Source: Haloarchaeobius sp. FL176
GTDB lineage: Archaea; Halobacteriota; Halobacteria; Halobacteriales; Natrialbaceae
Reading direction: 5' to 3'
Assembly (NCBI RefSeq): GCF_024609245.1
Contig: NZ_JANJYH010000004.1
Coordinates: 1-64,000 of the forward strand
DNA: 64,000 nucleotides
The notes below the pieces were generated by a model. That model was not told where the DNA came from. It saw only the letters and a list, made by a program, of their open reading frames with translations, and did not search any database. Below, piece after piece: positions 25,692-34,697 of this stretch. The position numbers were made by a program, and so were the translations under genes. The first letter of the stretch is position 1. Each line of letters starts with the position of its first letter.

Positions 25692-27875
25692 TTACGGCTG
25701 CGGCGGCTCCCCGTCGTAGCCGTCCATGTCCTGGTAGAAGTTCAGCATGGCGAACTTCAGCTTCTCCGGACTGAGGTCGAGCATCTCGTCGCGCTCCTCG
25801 GGCGGGAACGTGTCGCGGACGCTGTACTTGCCCATCTCGCCCTTGCTCTTGGCGGTGTAGCGCTCGTCGAGCAGGATGCGCACCCCGAAGTCCTCGGGCG
25901 AGCGGATGACCCGGCCGATGGCCTGTCTGGTCTTCCTGACGGTGGGAATCTCGACGGCGTAGCGCCAGCCGGCCTCGCGCTCGCCTTTCCGGCCGAACGC
26001 CTCGCCGTAGGCTTCCTGTACGGCCTCGGCGCGGTCGTCGAGGTGCGGGTACGGCACGCCGAGCACGACCACGGTGCGGGCGTCGTCACCGTCGAAGCTC
26101 ACGCCTTCCGAGAGGGTTCCCCAGAGCGACGTGAAGAGCACGCCGTTCTCGTCGTCGGTGAACCGCTGGCGGAGGTCCTCGGCGCGGACCCCGGGCTCGT
26201 CGAGGTACACCGTGGCGTCGGTCTCGCCGCGGAGACGCGTCGCGTAGCGCTCGGCCTCGGCGTAGTTCGGCGTGAACACGAGGGTGTTACCCGGAGTGAA
26301 CTCGACCGCGTCGGCGAGCGTCGAGCCGACGGTCTCCTGCACCTCGGCGTCGTTGCGGGCGCTGGCGAACAGCGCGGGCGTGGAGACGGCGTAGGTGCGC
26401 CGGCGCTCCGGCGGGAACTGGAGGCCGAACGCCATCGTCACCGGCTCAGTCAGCCCGAGCACGTCGTTGGTGACGTTGAACGGACGGAGGGTCGCGCTCA
26501 TCAGCACCGTCGCGTGGACCTCCTCGAACAGGTCCCGCGTCACGTCCTGCGGGATGCAGTTGTACACCTCGGCTCGCCCGTACACCTCGTCGGTGCTCTG
26601 GTCGCGACGGACCGAGGCGACCGGGTACAGCCCCTCGTCGGTGCCCTCGCGCATCCACGCACCGACGAAGGCCGCCGCCTGAAGCGTCTGGCACTCCTGA
26701 CGGGTCGTCGCCTCGCCGTTCTTGTACGCCTCCTCGTAGGCGTCGTCGAGGTCCGAGCCGAGCGTCACCGCCGCCTCGAGGTCGGTCTTGTAGCCCGGGC
26801 CGCTGTACAGCTGGAGGAACGTGAGCGTGAGGTCGTCGCGCCGGTCCTCGTTGGCGACGGTCACGTCGACCCAGTCGTCGCCGACGCGTTCGCGCTCGCC
26901 GAAGCCGAACGAGTCCTCGTACGTCTCCACGAGCGCGTTCCGGAACGGCCGGAGGACGTTCTCCGCGCGCTCGGCGCGGCTGTCGTCGCTCTCCGCCAGC
27001 TCCTCGAGCGCCGCGTCGAGCGTCTGCTCGGTCAGCGTGCGGGTCGCGTGGTCCCGGGCGGCACCCTCGACATTGTGCGCCTCGTCGAACACCGTGATGA
27101 CGTCCTCCGGCTCGCGCCCCAGCCAGCGGAAGAACTGCTCGCGGATGTTCGGGTCGAGCAGGTGATGGTAGTTGCAGACGACGAGGTCGACGCCCTCCAT
27201 CGACTCCTTCAGTAGCTCGTAGCCGCACATCGTCCGCTCGTGGGCGTAGTCGTACACGTCGTCCGGCGTGCGCACGTCGTCGAACAGCCACGACCGGAAC
27301 CCCTCGACGTCGCCGGTGAGGTTGTTCCGGTAGTGGTCGCAGACGTTCTTCTCCTCCGAGATGGCGGTGGCGCGCTCCTCGACGGTCTCGAGCTCGTCCA
27401 CGACCGCCTGCCGGGCCTCTGCGGCGTCGGCCTCGCCCGTCTGGGCCTGTGCCAGGAGTTCGCGCTCGCGCTCGCGCAGTTCCGCGGCCTCGCGTCGCGT
27501 GTCGACCAGTTCGCGGGTGTTGTCCCGCAGCACCTGACACTCCTCGTAGCCCACGTCGATGTGGCACATCGAGGCCTTTCCGCGGAAGACGACCGCGCGG
27601 ATGGGTTCCTGTCTGGTGATGGCACGGGCCTCCGCGACGAACTGGCGCATCTGCTGGTGGACGTCGGTCGTGATGACGACCGTCTTGTCCGCCTCGCGGG
27701 CGTACTCCAGCGCCGGGACCAGCGCGGAGAGCGTCTTCCCCGTCCCACAGGCCCCCTCGAACAGCACGTCCTGGCCGCGCTCCAGGGACGTGTGGATACG
27801 CGTCATCGCGCTGTCCTGGTTGGCGTATGGCGTGTCGTACGGGAAGAACCGCATGTACGCGTCGGTGTCGGCCAC
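25692..27875 (-). CDS. XPD/Rad3-type Fe-S DNA helicase
   Basis: Superfamily 2 helicase of 727 residues. Walker A is FEGACGTGKT (39-48) and the DEAH box is VFDEAHN (262-268). Four cysteines between them (residues 104, 113, 179, 217) match the spacing logic of the XPD 4Fe-4S domain. Later motifs include VLMSATLRPF and the C-terminal TRQAIGRVIRSPEDFG. The GTG start gives MADTDAYMRFFPYDTPYANQ and has TTTTATC about 22-28 nt upstream. An ATG at 27941 with its own TTTACG box 27-32 nt upstream is an alternative that adds 22 residues. It probably acts in repair. Confidence 0.92.
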   Translation of the reverse strand: MADTDAYMRFFPYDTPYANQDSAMTRIHTSLERGQDVLFEGACGTGKTLSALVPALEYAREADKTVVITTDVHQQMRQFVAEARAITRQEPIRAVVFRGKASMCHIDVGYEECQVLRDNTRELVDTRREAAELRERERELLAQAQTGEADAAEARQAVVDELETVEERATAISEEKNVCDHYRNNLTGDVEGFRSWLFDDVRTPDDVYDYAHERTMCGYELLKESMEGVDLVVCNYHHLLDPNIREQFFRWLGREPEDVITVFDEAHNVEGAARDHATRTLTEQTLDAALEELAESDDSRAERAENVLRPFRNALVETYEDSFGFGERERVGDDWVDVTVANEDRRDDLTLTFLQLYSGPGYKTDLEAAVTLGSDLDDAYEEAYKNGEATTRQECQTLQAAAFVGAWMREGTDEGLYPVASVRRDQSTDEVYGRAEVYNCIPQDVTRDLFEEVHATVLMSATLRPFNVTNDVLGLTEPVTMAFGLQFPPERRRTYAVSTPALFASARNDAEVQETVGSTLADAVEFTPGNTLVFTPNYAEAERYATRLRGETDATVYLDEPGVRAEDLRQRFTDDENGVLFTSLWGTLSEGVSFDGDDARTVVVLGVPYPHLDDRAEAVQEAYGEAFGRKGEREAGWRYAVEIPTVRKTRQAIGRVIRSPEDFGVRILLDERYTAKSKGEMGKYSVRDTFPPEERDEMLDLSPEKLKFAMLNFYQDMDGYDGEPPQP

Positions 27876-27897
27876 ACCCGCCTTTGGCCGGCTTCGG

Positions 27898-27904
27898 ATA
27901 AAAT
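27898..27904 (-). promoter_or_regulatory. TATA-like box for the helicase GTG start
   Basis: TTTTATC on the minus strand lies about 23-29 nt before the GTG at 27875 and favours that start. A second box, TTTACG within CCGAAGTTTACGAC (27966-27979), is at leaderless distance from the alternative ATG at 27941. Confidence 0.4.
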
Positions 27905-28156
27905 GGTTCGTGACTGCCGACCGTAGGACGGAACCGGCCATCTCGCCGCGCGGAGGGTTACGTACGTCGTAAACTTCGGGGCAGGCGAACCGCTTCGATG
28001 CGGGCCCACCTTCTCCGACGCTTCTGGGATGGTCGCGGTGCCCGCCGAGTCCGTCTCCGCCGAGCAGTTCGAGCGAGTCGCAGCCCAGGCCTCCAGCCGA
28101 GCACGTCCGGCTGTCACTCCCACAGAGCTAAGAGTCATCGAGACATATGGTACCAC

Positions 28157-28339
28157 ATGCCAGTGCCCGGCTACGACCTCGACGATCTGGACGAATCACT
28201 CCGGGAACGCCTCGCACAGCGGGCCCTGCAGGAGATGCTCGACGACGACGAACTCGCTCGGCTGGAGGCCGGTGAGGGCCTGACCGACGTGCTAGAACCG
28301 GAGGAGATCAGTCGACTGCTCGAGACCGAGGCGAGCTGA
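28157..28339 (+). CDS. Small acidic protein, unknown function
   Basis: A 60-residue helical and very acidic protein, MPVPGYDLDDLDESLRERLA at the start and EPEEISRLLETEAS at the end. No motif beyond amphipathic helices is seen. It ends one base before the stop of the convergent transporter gene. The start is the ATG at 28157, 12 nt after a CATATGG string. Confidence 0.65.
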   Translation: MPVPGYDLDDLDESLRERLAQRALQEMLDDDELARLEAGEGLTDVLEPEEISRLLETEAS

Positions 28340-28340
28340 G

Positions 28341-29321
28341 CTACGCCGCCGCCGCGTCGGTGCCCGAACCGTCGTCGAGCTCCGACTCCGGCTCGATGTA
28401 CACCGTCTTCACCGCGCTGTCGCGTGCCTTCAGCTCCGTCTCAATGGCGCCGATGGCGTCGTCGATCTCGGCGGTGTCGAGGCCAGCCTCGAACGAGACG
28501 TCGGCGGTGACGACGAGCCGACCGGGGCCGAAGTACACCGTCCGGAAGTCGTTGACCGAGATGACGCCGTCACCGTCCCTGATGACGCCCCGAAGCTCGG
28601 ACTCCTCGTCCTCGGGCATGGACTCGCCGAGCAGGAGCCGCTTGTTCTCCCACGCCAGCGCGACGGCGAAGAACATGAGCAACAGCCCGATGAGCAGCGC
28701 CGAGACGGCGTCGTAGATGGGGTCTCCGGTGGACCGCGTGAGGAAGACGCCGAACAGCGCGATGCCGGCACCGCCCATCGCGATGGTGTCCTCGGTGAAC
28801 GCCGTCAGCGTCGTCACGTCGCTGGTCTTGCGGAACGCCTCGCGGTAGCCCGACCAGCCGTGCTGCTCCATCTGCAGCTTCAGCGCCTTGTTCGCCTTCC
28901 AGAGCGCCCACGCCTCGAAGATGATGGCACCGATGAGCACGGCGTAGTTGACCCAGACTCCCGGGAACGTAAAGCCCAGCACAGTCGGGTCCTGCATCTC
29001 CGGCATGTGGGGGTGCATGATGGCGTTGTAGCCGTGCTTCGCGGACTCCCAGCCCGCGATACCGAACAGCAGCACACTGACAAGGAAGGAGTAGAAGAAC
29101 TGTGCCTTCCCGTAGCCAAAGGGATGACTACGGCTCGCCTCCTTGTCGGAGTAGCGGATACCGACCAGCAGGAACACCTGGTTCCCGGTGTCGGAGACCG
29201 AGTGATACGTCTCGGACAGCATCGCCGGGCTCATCGTCAGGAGATAGCCGACGAACTTCAGTATCGCAATCGCCGCGTTGGCGATGAGTGCGGCGATGAC
29301 GACTGACTTGCTCGATGCCAT
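28341..29321 (-). CDS. Cation diffusion facilitator transporter (ZnT9-like)
   Basis: A 326-residue divalent-metal/proton antiporter-type protein with about six membrane helices and a C-terminal cytosolic metal-sensing domain (VVTADVSFEAGLDTAEIDDA). Helix 2 has the His-x3-Asp pair (H40, D44 in SETYHSVSDTGNQ), but the matching helix-5 site reads FTEDTIAMGG (E177, D178) instead of His-x3-Asp, a pattern of the SLC30A9/ZnT9 branch. The metal may therefore differ from the zinc of classic family members. Confidence 0.9.
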   Translation of the reverse strand: MASSKSVVIAALIANAAIAILKFVGYLLTMSPAMLSETYHSVSDTGNQVFLLVGIRYSDKEASRSHPFGYGKAQFFYSFLVSVLLFGIAGWESAKHGYNAIMHPHMPEMQDPTVLGFTFPGVWVNYAVLIGAIIFEAWALWKANKALKLQMEQHGWSGYREAFRKTSDVTTLTAFTEDTIAMGGAGIALFGVFLTRSTGDPIYDAVSALLIGLLLMFFAVALAWENKRLLLGESMPEDEESELRGVIRDGDGVISVNDFRTVYFGPGRLVVTADVSFEAGLDTAEIDDAIGAIETELKARDSAVKTVYIEPESELDDGSGTDAAAA

Positions 29322-29395
29322 TGTCTACTCGACTGACATGCAGGCAAAAAACCGTTCCGGAGCGGCTTCGACCGTCGCGCGGGCGGCGGCGCGTT

Positions 29396-29950
29396 TCAGG
29401 GGCCGGCGTACGTCCAGGTGGAGCCGTCGTCGGAGGGGCCGTCGACGCCGGGGAGCCGGCCGAGCCGCGGACGGACGAACGCCCACCACGCATCGGCCGT
29501 GTCGTAGCCCGCCTTGTGGCCCGGGTACACCTCGCGCCTGAACGCCCGGTCGCTGGTCCGTCCCTCCTCGGCGAGGAACTCCCAGGCCCGTTCGAGCGCG
29601 TCGCGCCGCCAGTCCTGCATCATCTCGCTCACGCCCGGTACGTCGAGCTCGGCGATGGTGCGCTCTACCGCCGCGCGACGGGCCGTCTCGGGGTCGATGC
29701 TGCCGCCCGGATGGACGTCCGGGGAGAGGTAGTACGCCGTGAGCGCGTCGTCGCCGTCCACCAGCTCGGCCGCTTCGAGCTCGCCCGCTTCGACGAGCGC
29801 CGACAGCGTCGCGGCGGTGTGGTCACGGCCAACGTCGATCTCCTCGGCGACCCCCTCCGCCGTTCGCGGGCCGAGCGAGTCGAACGTCGCGAGGACGACT
29901 GCGCGGGGTGGTGCGTCTTCCGCCTCGGGACGCTCGCGCTCCTGTGCCAT
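29396..29950 (-). CDS. Helix-turn-helix domain protein, unknown function
   Basis: A 184-residue soluble protein starting MAQERERPEAEDAPPRAVVL. Residues about 18-60 look like a winged helix (VLATFDSLGPRTAEGVAEEI, GRDHTAATLSALVEAGELEA). The C-terminal half is helical with many aromatic residues (WWAFVRPRLGRL, STWTYAGP) and is not recognised. Possibly a regulator. Its start lies back to back with the phosphoesterase gene, 80 nt apart. Confidence 0.68.
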   Translation of the reverse strand: MAQERERPEAEDAPPRAVVLATFDSLGPRTAEGVAEEIDVGRDHTAATLSALVEAGELEAAELVDGDDALTAYYLSPDVHPGGSIDPETARRAAVERTIAELDVPGVSEMMQDWRRDALERAWEFLAEEGRTSDRAFRREVYPGHKAGYDTADAWWAFVRPRLGRLPGVDGPSDDGSTWTYAGP

Positions 29951-30030
29951 GTCCCACCGTTGCGGCGGTGGCACCAAAGTGGTTTCTGTCGAACGAAACA
30001 CACGTCACCCCGGGGCACCTACCACTGCGC

Positions 30031-30561
30031 ATGCTCGTCGTCTGCTCCGACACGCACTCACACACCGGGCACGCCCTGACCGGCCGGACTCGCGAGGCGG
30101 TCGCAGCCGCCGGTCTCGTCGTCCACGCAGGCGATTTCGTCTCGCCGGACGCCCTCGACGCCTTCTACGAGGTGGCTCCCGAGCTCCGCGCGGTCCACGG
30201 CAACGCCGACGACCCAGCCGTCACCGAGCGGCTCCCGACCGCCCGCGTCGTCGAGTACGCTGGCGTCCGCATCGCGGTGACACACCGACAGAGCGGCGGG
30301 CCGACCGGCCTGCGGATGTTCGGCCGGGAGAAGGATGCGGACCTCGTCGTCTCCGGCCACACGCACCGGCCGACCGTCGTCGAGACCGACGAACTGACCA
30401 TGTTGAATCCCGGGAGTCACGCCCAGCCGCGGGGGAACCAGCCCGGCCACGCCGAACTCGAACGGACCGACGACCGCCTCTCGGGCCGCATCGTCCGGCC
30501 CGACGGCACGCTCATCGAGGAGTTCTCGGTGAGGGCGACGGGTCGCGACACGCGGGAGTAA
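30031..30561 (+). CDS. YfcE-type metallophosphoesterase
   Basis: A 176-residue calcineurin-like phosphoesterase. Metal-binding motifs are in order: SDTHSH (7-12), HAGDFVS (35-41), GNADD (about 56-60), HRQ, and SGHTHRP near 106-112. The physiological substrate is unknown; relatives hydrolyse phosphodiesters in vitro. The start is the ATG at 30031 (MLVVCSDTHS). Confidence 0.92.
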   Translation: MLVVCSDTHSHTGHALTGRTREAVAAAGLVVHAGDFVSPDALDAFYEVAPELRAVHGNADDPAVTERLPTARVVEYAGVRIAVTHRQSGGPTGLRMFGREKDADLVVSGHTHRPTVVETDELTMLNPGSHAQPRGNQPGHAELERTDDRLSGRIVRPDGTLIEEFSVRATGRDTRE

Positions 30562-30742
30562 GCGTCTGGCAGCGGGTGTCTGACACGTGGGATGAAGGGA
30601 GCGGGGTGCCACAGCGACGGTCGCGGGTCGACGTGCCCCGGGGCGCGTGTCATGACAGGTGGAGGGCCGAAGCCCCGGGGTACACGTCTACCGACGACGT
30701 ACGTATCAAAAGACCTACTGATAGCACAAAGCAGCGTTTCAC

Positions 30743-31432
30743 CTACCGGTTCGCCGTGTACCAGTAGGCGAAGCCGGCGGCGAGGATGAGCGTCCCACCG
30801 AGCATGAACGCCAGTCCCGGAGAGACCGACGAGCCGGCTGAATCGACCGCGACGCGTGTCGCCGCCGTCGTCGTCTCGACCGCCGTGGTCGCCGTCTCGT
30901 TCGGGTTGTTCGCGACTGTCTCGGTGGACGGTGGGGGGAGCGGCTCCCCGCTCGGGGGAGTGCCGCCGCCGAAGTCGAAGAACGAGCCGAGTCCGCCACC
31001 GAACGTCTGCTGGACGAGCAACGACCCCACCGCGAGCAGCCCGAACGCACCTAGCAGTCGGGAGATGGCCGCCTTCAGTCCCGTCGACTGTTCCGAGCCG
31101 CCGGCGAAGACCACGAGCGGCTGGTCGGCTGGCGCGTACACCTTCATCTCCCTGCCCTTCGCGGAGTACGCCGTATCCACCACCTCGATGATGTCGGCGT
31201 CCTCCAGTTTCTCCAGATGGTACTGCGTGTTCTGGAGGGAGGTGTCGACCGCGTCGGCGAGCTGGGAGGGCGTCGCGGGTTCGTCGTGGAGCGCGGTCAA
31301 CACCTCACGCGCCGTCGACGAGGAGAGTGCCCCGATGAGGTCGTCGGCGTCGTCGCTGTCGAGGCCGATGACGCGAGGCTCCGCGTCGTCGGCAGCCGAC
31401 GTGTCCGGAGAGGAGGGCAACAGATCCGCCAT
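30743..31432 (-). CDS. Membrane-anchored ArsR-type winged-helix regulator
   Basis: About 229 residues. A winged helix lies at about 30-85 (LSSSTAREVLTALHDEPATP, QLADAVDTSLQNTQYHLEKL, then the DIIEVVDT wing). It is followed by a first hydrophobic stretch (GAFGLLAVGSLLV), a Thr/Pro/Gly-rich linker, and a C-terminal transmembrane helix (GLAFMLGGTLILAAGFAYWY). DNA-binding proteins fixed to the membrane occur in haloarchaea and may sense envelope state. The start is MADLLPSS at 31432; an ATG nine codons upstream is possible. Confidence 0.85.
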   Translation of the reverse strand: MADLLPSSPDTSAADDAEPRVIGLDSDDADDLIGALSSSTAREVLTALHDEPATPSQLADAVDTSLQNTQYHLEKLEDADIIEVVDTAYSAKGREMKVYAPADQPLVVFAGGSEQSTGLKAAISRLLGAFGLLAVGSLLVQQTFGGGLGSFFDFGGGTPPSGEPLPPPSTETVANNPNETATTAVETTTAATRVAVDSAGSSVSPGLAFMLGGTLILAAGFAYWYTANR

Positions 31433-31656
31433 ACCGTAGGGATGGGTATCGTCGAACATGAACGTTTGTATATCTTCGATAACTATTTGTCTTTCCAGAA
31501 TCGCAAGACAGCGGCGCTATTGGTACCCCTTACCACACCGCTACCAGCAGTGATTTCCGCGGGAAAGGATAACGAGACGCTAGACCAGCTCGCCCCCGAT
31601 CAGTTCCCACGGGAAACGTCGAAACGCATTTGTCTCGAGCCGCGAAACGAAGACCC

Positions 31657-31821
31657 ATGCAGACACCCGTCCCCGCACAGGTCGACGGCTTCTTCGAGGA
31701 CCCGTTCACGCTGTTCGTCGTCGTCGTGCTACTCGCGCTCATCTTCTTCTTCTACTTGCTGTTCCGGCGCACCATGCTCGGCTTCAAGGAAGGCATGGAC
31801 GAGGGCTCGGGGAAGAACTAG
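31657..31821 (+). CDS. Single-helix membrane microprotein
   Basis: A 54-residue protein with one strongly hydrophobic helix (LFVVVVLLALIFFFYLLF, about 19-36) between an acidic N-terminal part and a short basic/polar tail (RRTMLGFKEGMDEGSGKN). Function unknown; its size and charge layout recall accessory membrane peptides. Its stop overlaps that of the convergent threonine aldolase gene. Confidence 0.7.
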   Translation: MQTPVPAQVDGFFEDPFTLFVVVVLLALIFFFYLLFRRTMLGFKEGMDEGSGKN

Positions 31822-32834
31822 AGCACCGACTCGACCCGCTCCACCGCCGCCGCGACCGCCGCCTCGTCCACGTCCCAGTGCGTGCAGAACCGGACGACGT
31901 ACTCGCCGAAGGCCGAACCCAGCACGTCCTCGTCCGCGCAGCGCTCGAGGAACGCCTCCGCGGTCAGTCCGCTCTCCGTCGTGTCCACGAGCACGATGTT
32001 CGTGTCCGGCTCGACCGCCGACAGCCCCGCAATCTCGTCCAGCCCGGCCGCCAGCGTCCGCGCGTTCTCGTGGTCTTCGGCCAGCCGCTCGACGTTGGCG
32101 AGGGCCTGTAGCCCCGGCCCGGCGATGATGCCCGCCTGCCGCATCCCGCCGCCGAACAGCTTGCGGTTCCGGCGTGCACGCTCGATGAACTCGGCCGGGC
32201 CCGCGAGGATGGAACCGACCGGCGCACCAAGCCCCTTCGAGAGACAGAACATCACGGAGTCGACGTGCTCGGTGATGTCGCTTGCCGGGACGCCCAGCGA
32301 CACCGCCGCGTTGAACAGCCGCGCGCCGTCGAGATGTACCGGCACGTCGAGGTCGTGGGCCGCCTCGGCCGCCGCCGCGATCTCGTCGGGCGTGATGGCC
32401 ACCCCCCCCTTCGAGTTGTGCGAGTTCTCCAGCGTCAACAGGCCCGTACCGGGGCGGTGCAGGTCCTCCGCGACGTAGCCCTCGTGCACCTGCTCGGGCG
32501 TCGGCACGCCGCGCTCGCCTCCGTCGAACGTCCGCACCTGCAGTGAGGAGAGCTGGGCCATCCCGCCGAGCTCCCACTTCACGACGTGACTCTCCCGCCC
32601 CGAGAGCACCTCCTGCCCGCGGTCGGTGTGGGTGCGCACCGCGACCTGATTGCCCATCGTCCCTGTCGGGACGAACAGCGCGTCCTCCATGCCCACGAGT
32701 TCCGCGGCCTCACTCTCGAGCTCGTTCACCGTCGGGTCCTCCTCGTACACGTCGTCACCGACCGGTGCTGACGCGGCCGCCTCGCGCATGGCGTCGTCCG
32801 GCTTCGTGACCGTGTCGCTGCGTAGGTCGATCAT
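31818..32834 (-). CDS. ltaE: Low-specificity L-threonine aldolase
   Basis: PLP enzyme splitting threonine to glycine and acetaldehyde. The 338 residues start MIDLRSDTVTKPDDAMREA and contain the EDPTVNELE segment, HLDGARLFNAAVSLGV (near 165) and the PLP lysine in MFCLSKGLGAPVGS (near 195), plus RKLFGGGMRQAGIIA. The aldolase could alternatively act on related beta-hydroxy amino acids. Confidence 0.94.
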   Translation of the reverse strand: MIDLRSDTVTKPDDAMREAAASAPVGDDVYEEDPTVNELESEAAELVGMEDALFVPTGTMGNQVAVRTHTDRGQEVLSGRESHVVKWELGGMAQLSSLQVRTFDGGERGVPTPEQVHEGYVAEDLHRPGTGLLTLENSHNSKGGVAITPDEIAAAAEAAHDLDVPVHLDGARLFNAAVSLGVPASDITEHVDSVMFCLSKGLGAPVGSILAGPAEFIERARRNRKLFGGGMRQAGIIAGPGLQALANVERLAEDHENARTLAAGLDEIAGLSAVEPDTNIVLVDTTESGLTAEAFLERCADEDVLGSAFGEYVVRFCTHWDVDEAAVAAAVERVESVL

Positions 32835-32964
32835 CGTGTGTGAGTGTGTGGGGACCGGGTGCAAATAGCTCGTGGTCCGAGCGCGTGAGCTGTCCGTGTC
32901 CGCCCACCCGACCATGGTAGGTGTTGACATATCACTTAAGATTCTGGCCGCCGTCGTTCCACAC

Positions 32965-33264
32965 ATGAGCCAGCAAGACGAGCAGCCACGCATCAGCTTC
33001 GGCATGAGCATCTACAGCGAGGACGGAACCAAACTCGGCCACGTCCGTGGGTTCGACGAGCACGGCTTCTACGTGACCGCCGAAGACGGCATCGAGGGGC
33101 TGAGCATCGGGCATCACCGCAGCGGCCACGAGTTCGGCGAAGGCGAGCTGATGTGGCGCTGCTGGGAGTGCGGCGAGATGGGCACACTCGACACCGATAT
33201 CCCCGACGAGTGCCCGGGCTGTGGGACCGAGAAGGAGGACATCTACTACTGGACCGAAGACTGA
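32965..33264 (+). CDS. Rubredoxin-like zinc-ribbon protein (DUF7130-like)
   Basis: A 99-residue acidic protein. The first 60 residues look like a PRC-barrel-like strand set (GMSIYSEDGTKLGHVRGFDE, GFYVTAEDGIEGLSIG). The C-terminal part has CWECGEMG and CPGCGTEKEDIYYW, a rubredoxin-like metal knuckle. It matches a protein type widespread in haloarchaea, annotated as I recall with DUF7130. It precedes panE by 39 nt on the same strand. Confidence 0.78.
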   Translation: MSQQDEQPRISFGMSIYSEDGTKLGHVRGFDEHGFYVTAEDGIEGLSIGHHRSGHEFGEGELMWRCWECGEMGTLDTDIPDECPGCGTEKEDIYYWTED

Positions 33265-33303
33265 CCGGCACGCTTTTTCTCCGTCGGCCACCCACGTCGA
33301 GCC

Positions 33304-34218
33304 ATGCGAATCGTCGTCTACGGCGCGGGCAGCCTCGGCAGCCTCCTCGGCGGGCTGCTCCAGGCGGACGGGCACGACGTGACCCTCGTCGGCCGGGACC
33401 CCCACGTCGCAACCGTCCAGTCGTCGGGCCTCCGGGTCGAGACACGGGAGAGCACCGAGACGGTCCACCCCAACGCGACGACCGACGGGACCGGCCTCGA
33501 TGCCGACCTCGCGCTCGTGACGGTGAAGGCGTTCGACACCGAAACCGCCGCGGCCGACCTCGCCACCGGCAGCTTCGACGCAGTCTGCTCGCTCCAGAAC
33601 GGGCTGGGCAACGAGTCGACCCTCGCCGCCCACGTCGACTGCCCCGTCTACGCCGGCACCGCCACCTACGGGGCCATCCTCCACGAACCCGGCCGCGTCG
33701 AGTGCACGGGCGTCGGCGAGGTCGTCGTCGGCTTCCACGAGGGCGGGACCGGACCCGCGGACGACCTGCTCGAACGCGCGCTCGTCGGCGGCGGCCTCGT
33801 CGCCGCGGTGGTCGACGACATGCCCCGCCGGCTCTGGAAGAAGCTCGCGGTCAACGCCGGCATCAACACCGTCACCGCGCTGACCCGGAGCGAGAACGGC
33901 GCGCTGCTGGACGGCACGGCGAACGGGCTCGCGCGCGATGCGGCCCGCGAGACCGCCCGCGTCGCCCGCGGCCACGACGTGCGCCTGTCGAACCGCGAGG
34001 CCGTCGCCGCGGTCGAGGACGTCGCCGAGGCGACCGCCGCGAACACCTCCTCCATGCTGCAGGACGTCGAATCGGGCCGCCACACCGAGGTCGACGCCAT
34101 CACCGGCTACGTCGTCGACCGCGCCGGCGAGGTTCGGGACGCCGACGTCGACGTGCCGGTCTGTGCGACGACGGCGCGGTTGCTGAGGGCGTGGGAGGAA
34201 GCGCGAGGACTCCGGTGA
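33304..34218 (+). CDS. panE: 2-dehydropantoate 2-reductase
   Basis: Reduces ketopantoate to pantoate for coenzyme A synthesis. The 304 residues start MRIVVYGAGSLGSLLGGLLQ with the nucleotide-binding GAGSLG. LQNGLGNE (near 98), KKLAVNAGINTVTALT with the catalytic Lys (near 180) and SSMLQDVESGRHTEVDAITG (near 244) are the family's remaining signatures. A T-rich GCTTTTTCT stretch about 27 nt before the ATG can serve as promoter. Confidence 0.95.
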   Translation: MRIVVYGAGSLGSLLGGLLQADGHDVTLVGRDPHVATVQSSGLRVETRESTETVHPNATTDGTGLDADLALVTVKAFDTETAAADLATGSFDAVCSLQNGLGNESTLAAHVDCPVYAGTATYGAILHEPGRVECTGVGEVVVGFHEGGTGPADDLLERALVGGGLVAAVVDDMPRRLWKKLAVNAGINTVTALTRSENGALLDGTANGLARDAARETARVARGHDVRLSNREAVAAVEDVAEATAANTSSMLQDVESGRHTEVDAITGYVVDRAGEVRDADVDVPVCATTARLLRAWEEARGLR

Positions 34219-34360
34219 GGGTGGCCGTCGAGATTGGGTTCCTCAGGCACTTCGATTCCTGAAACGGCTGTTAGGTAGAGATACGAGTCTAACGGAGGGG
34301 TCTACGCGGATAGGGAAGACAGTCATAATGAATTTACCAACAGAGTGTGCACGTGGTGAT

Positions 34361-34651
34361 ATGGCAGTTGCATCCGTCGCGCGGTACACGGGAAGCGCGC
34401 TCGACCTGACCATCGGCGTTGGGCTGCTTGGTATCGCCGCCTTGCACGCCGCTGCGGGCGTTCCTATCGCTATTCTCCCAGCGATTGGCGGTATCGGGCT
34501 ACTCGGGGCAGGAGTAGCACTCGCACCAATAGGTCGGCGGCGGGTGCGTCAACACGCAACTGCCCGTGACGACGTGATGATCTTCGTCGGGACACTCGTC
34601 GTTGCGGCCATCACGCTCGTCGGCTTCTTCGTGCTCGGAACGAGCTTCTAA
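34361..34651 (+). CDS. Small membrane protein, unknown function
   Basis: A 96-residue protein with three hydrophobic helices (about 14-32, 33-52 and 71-93) and a basic loop (GRRRVRQHATARDD). The start is the ATG at 34361 (MAVASVARYTG); a start at 34328 would add 11 residues. No function is recognised. Base composition is slightly lower in G+C than in the neighbours. Confidence 0.65.
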   Translation: MAVASVARYTGSALDLTIGVGLLGIAALHAAAGVPIAILPAIGGIGLLGAGVALAPIGRRRVRQHATARDDVMIFVGTLVVAAITLVGFFVLGTSF

Positions 34652-34697
34652 CTGACGCTCGGTGGTGTGTTAGACCCACGATCTGCACTGACCAGTT

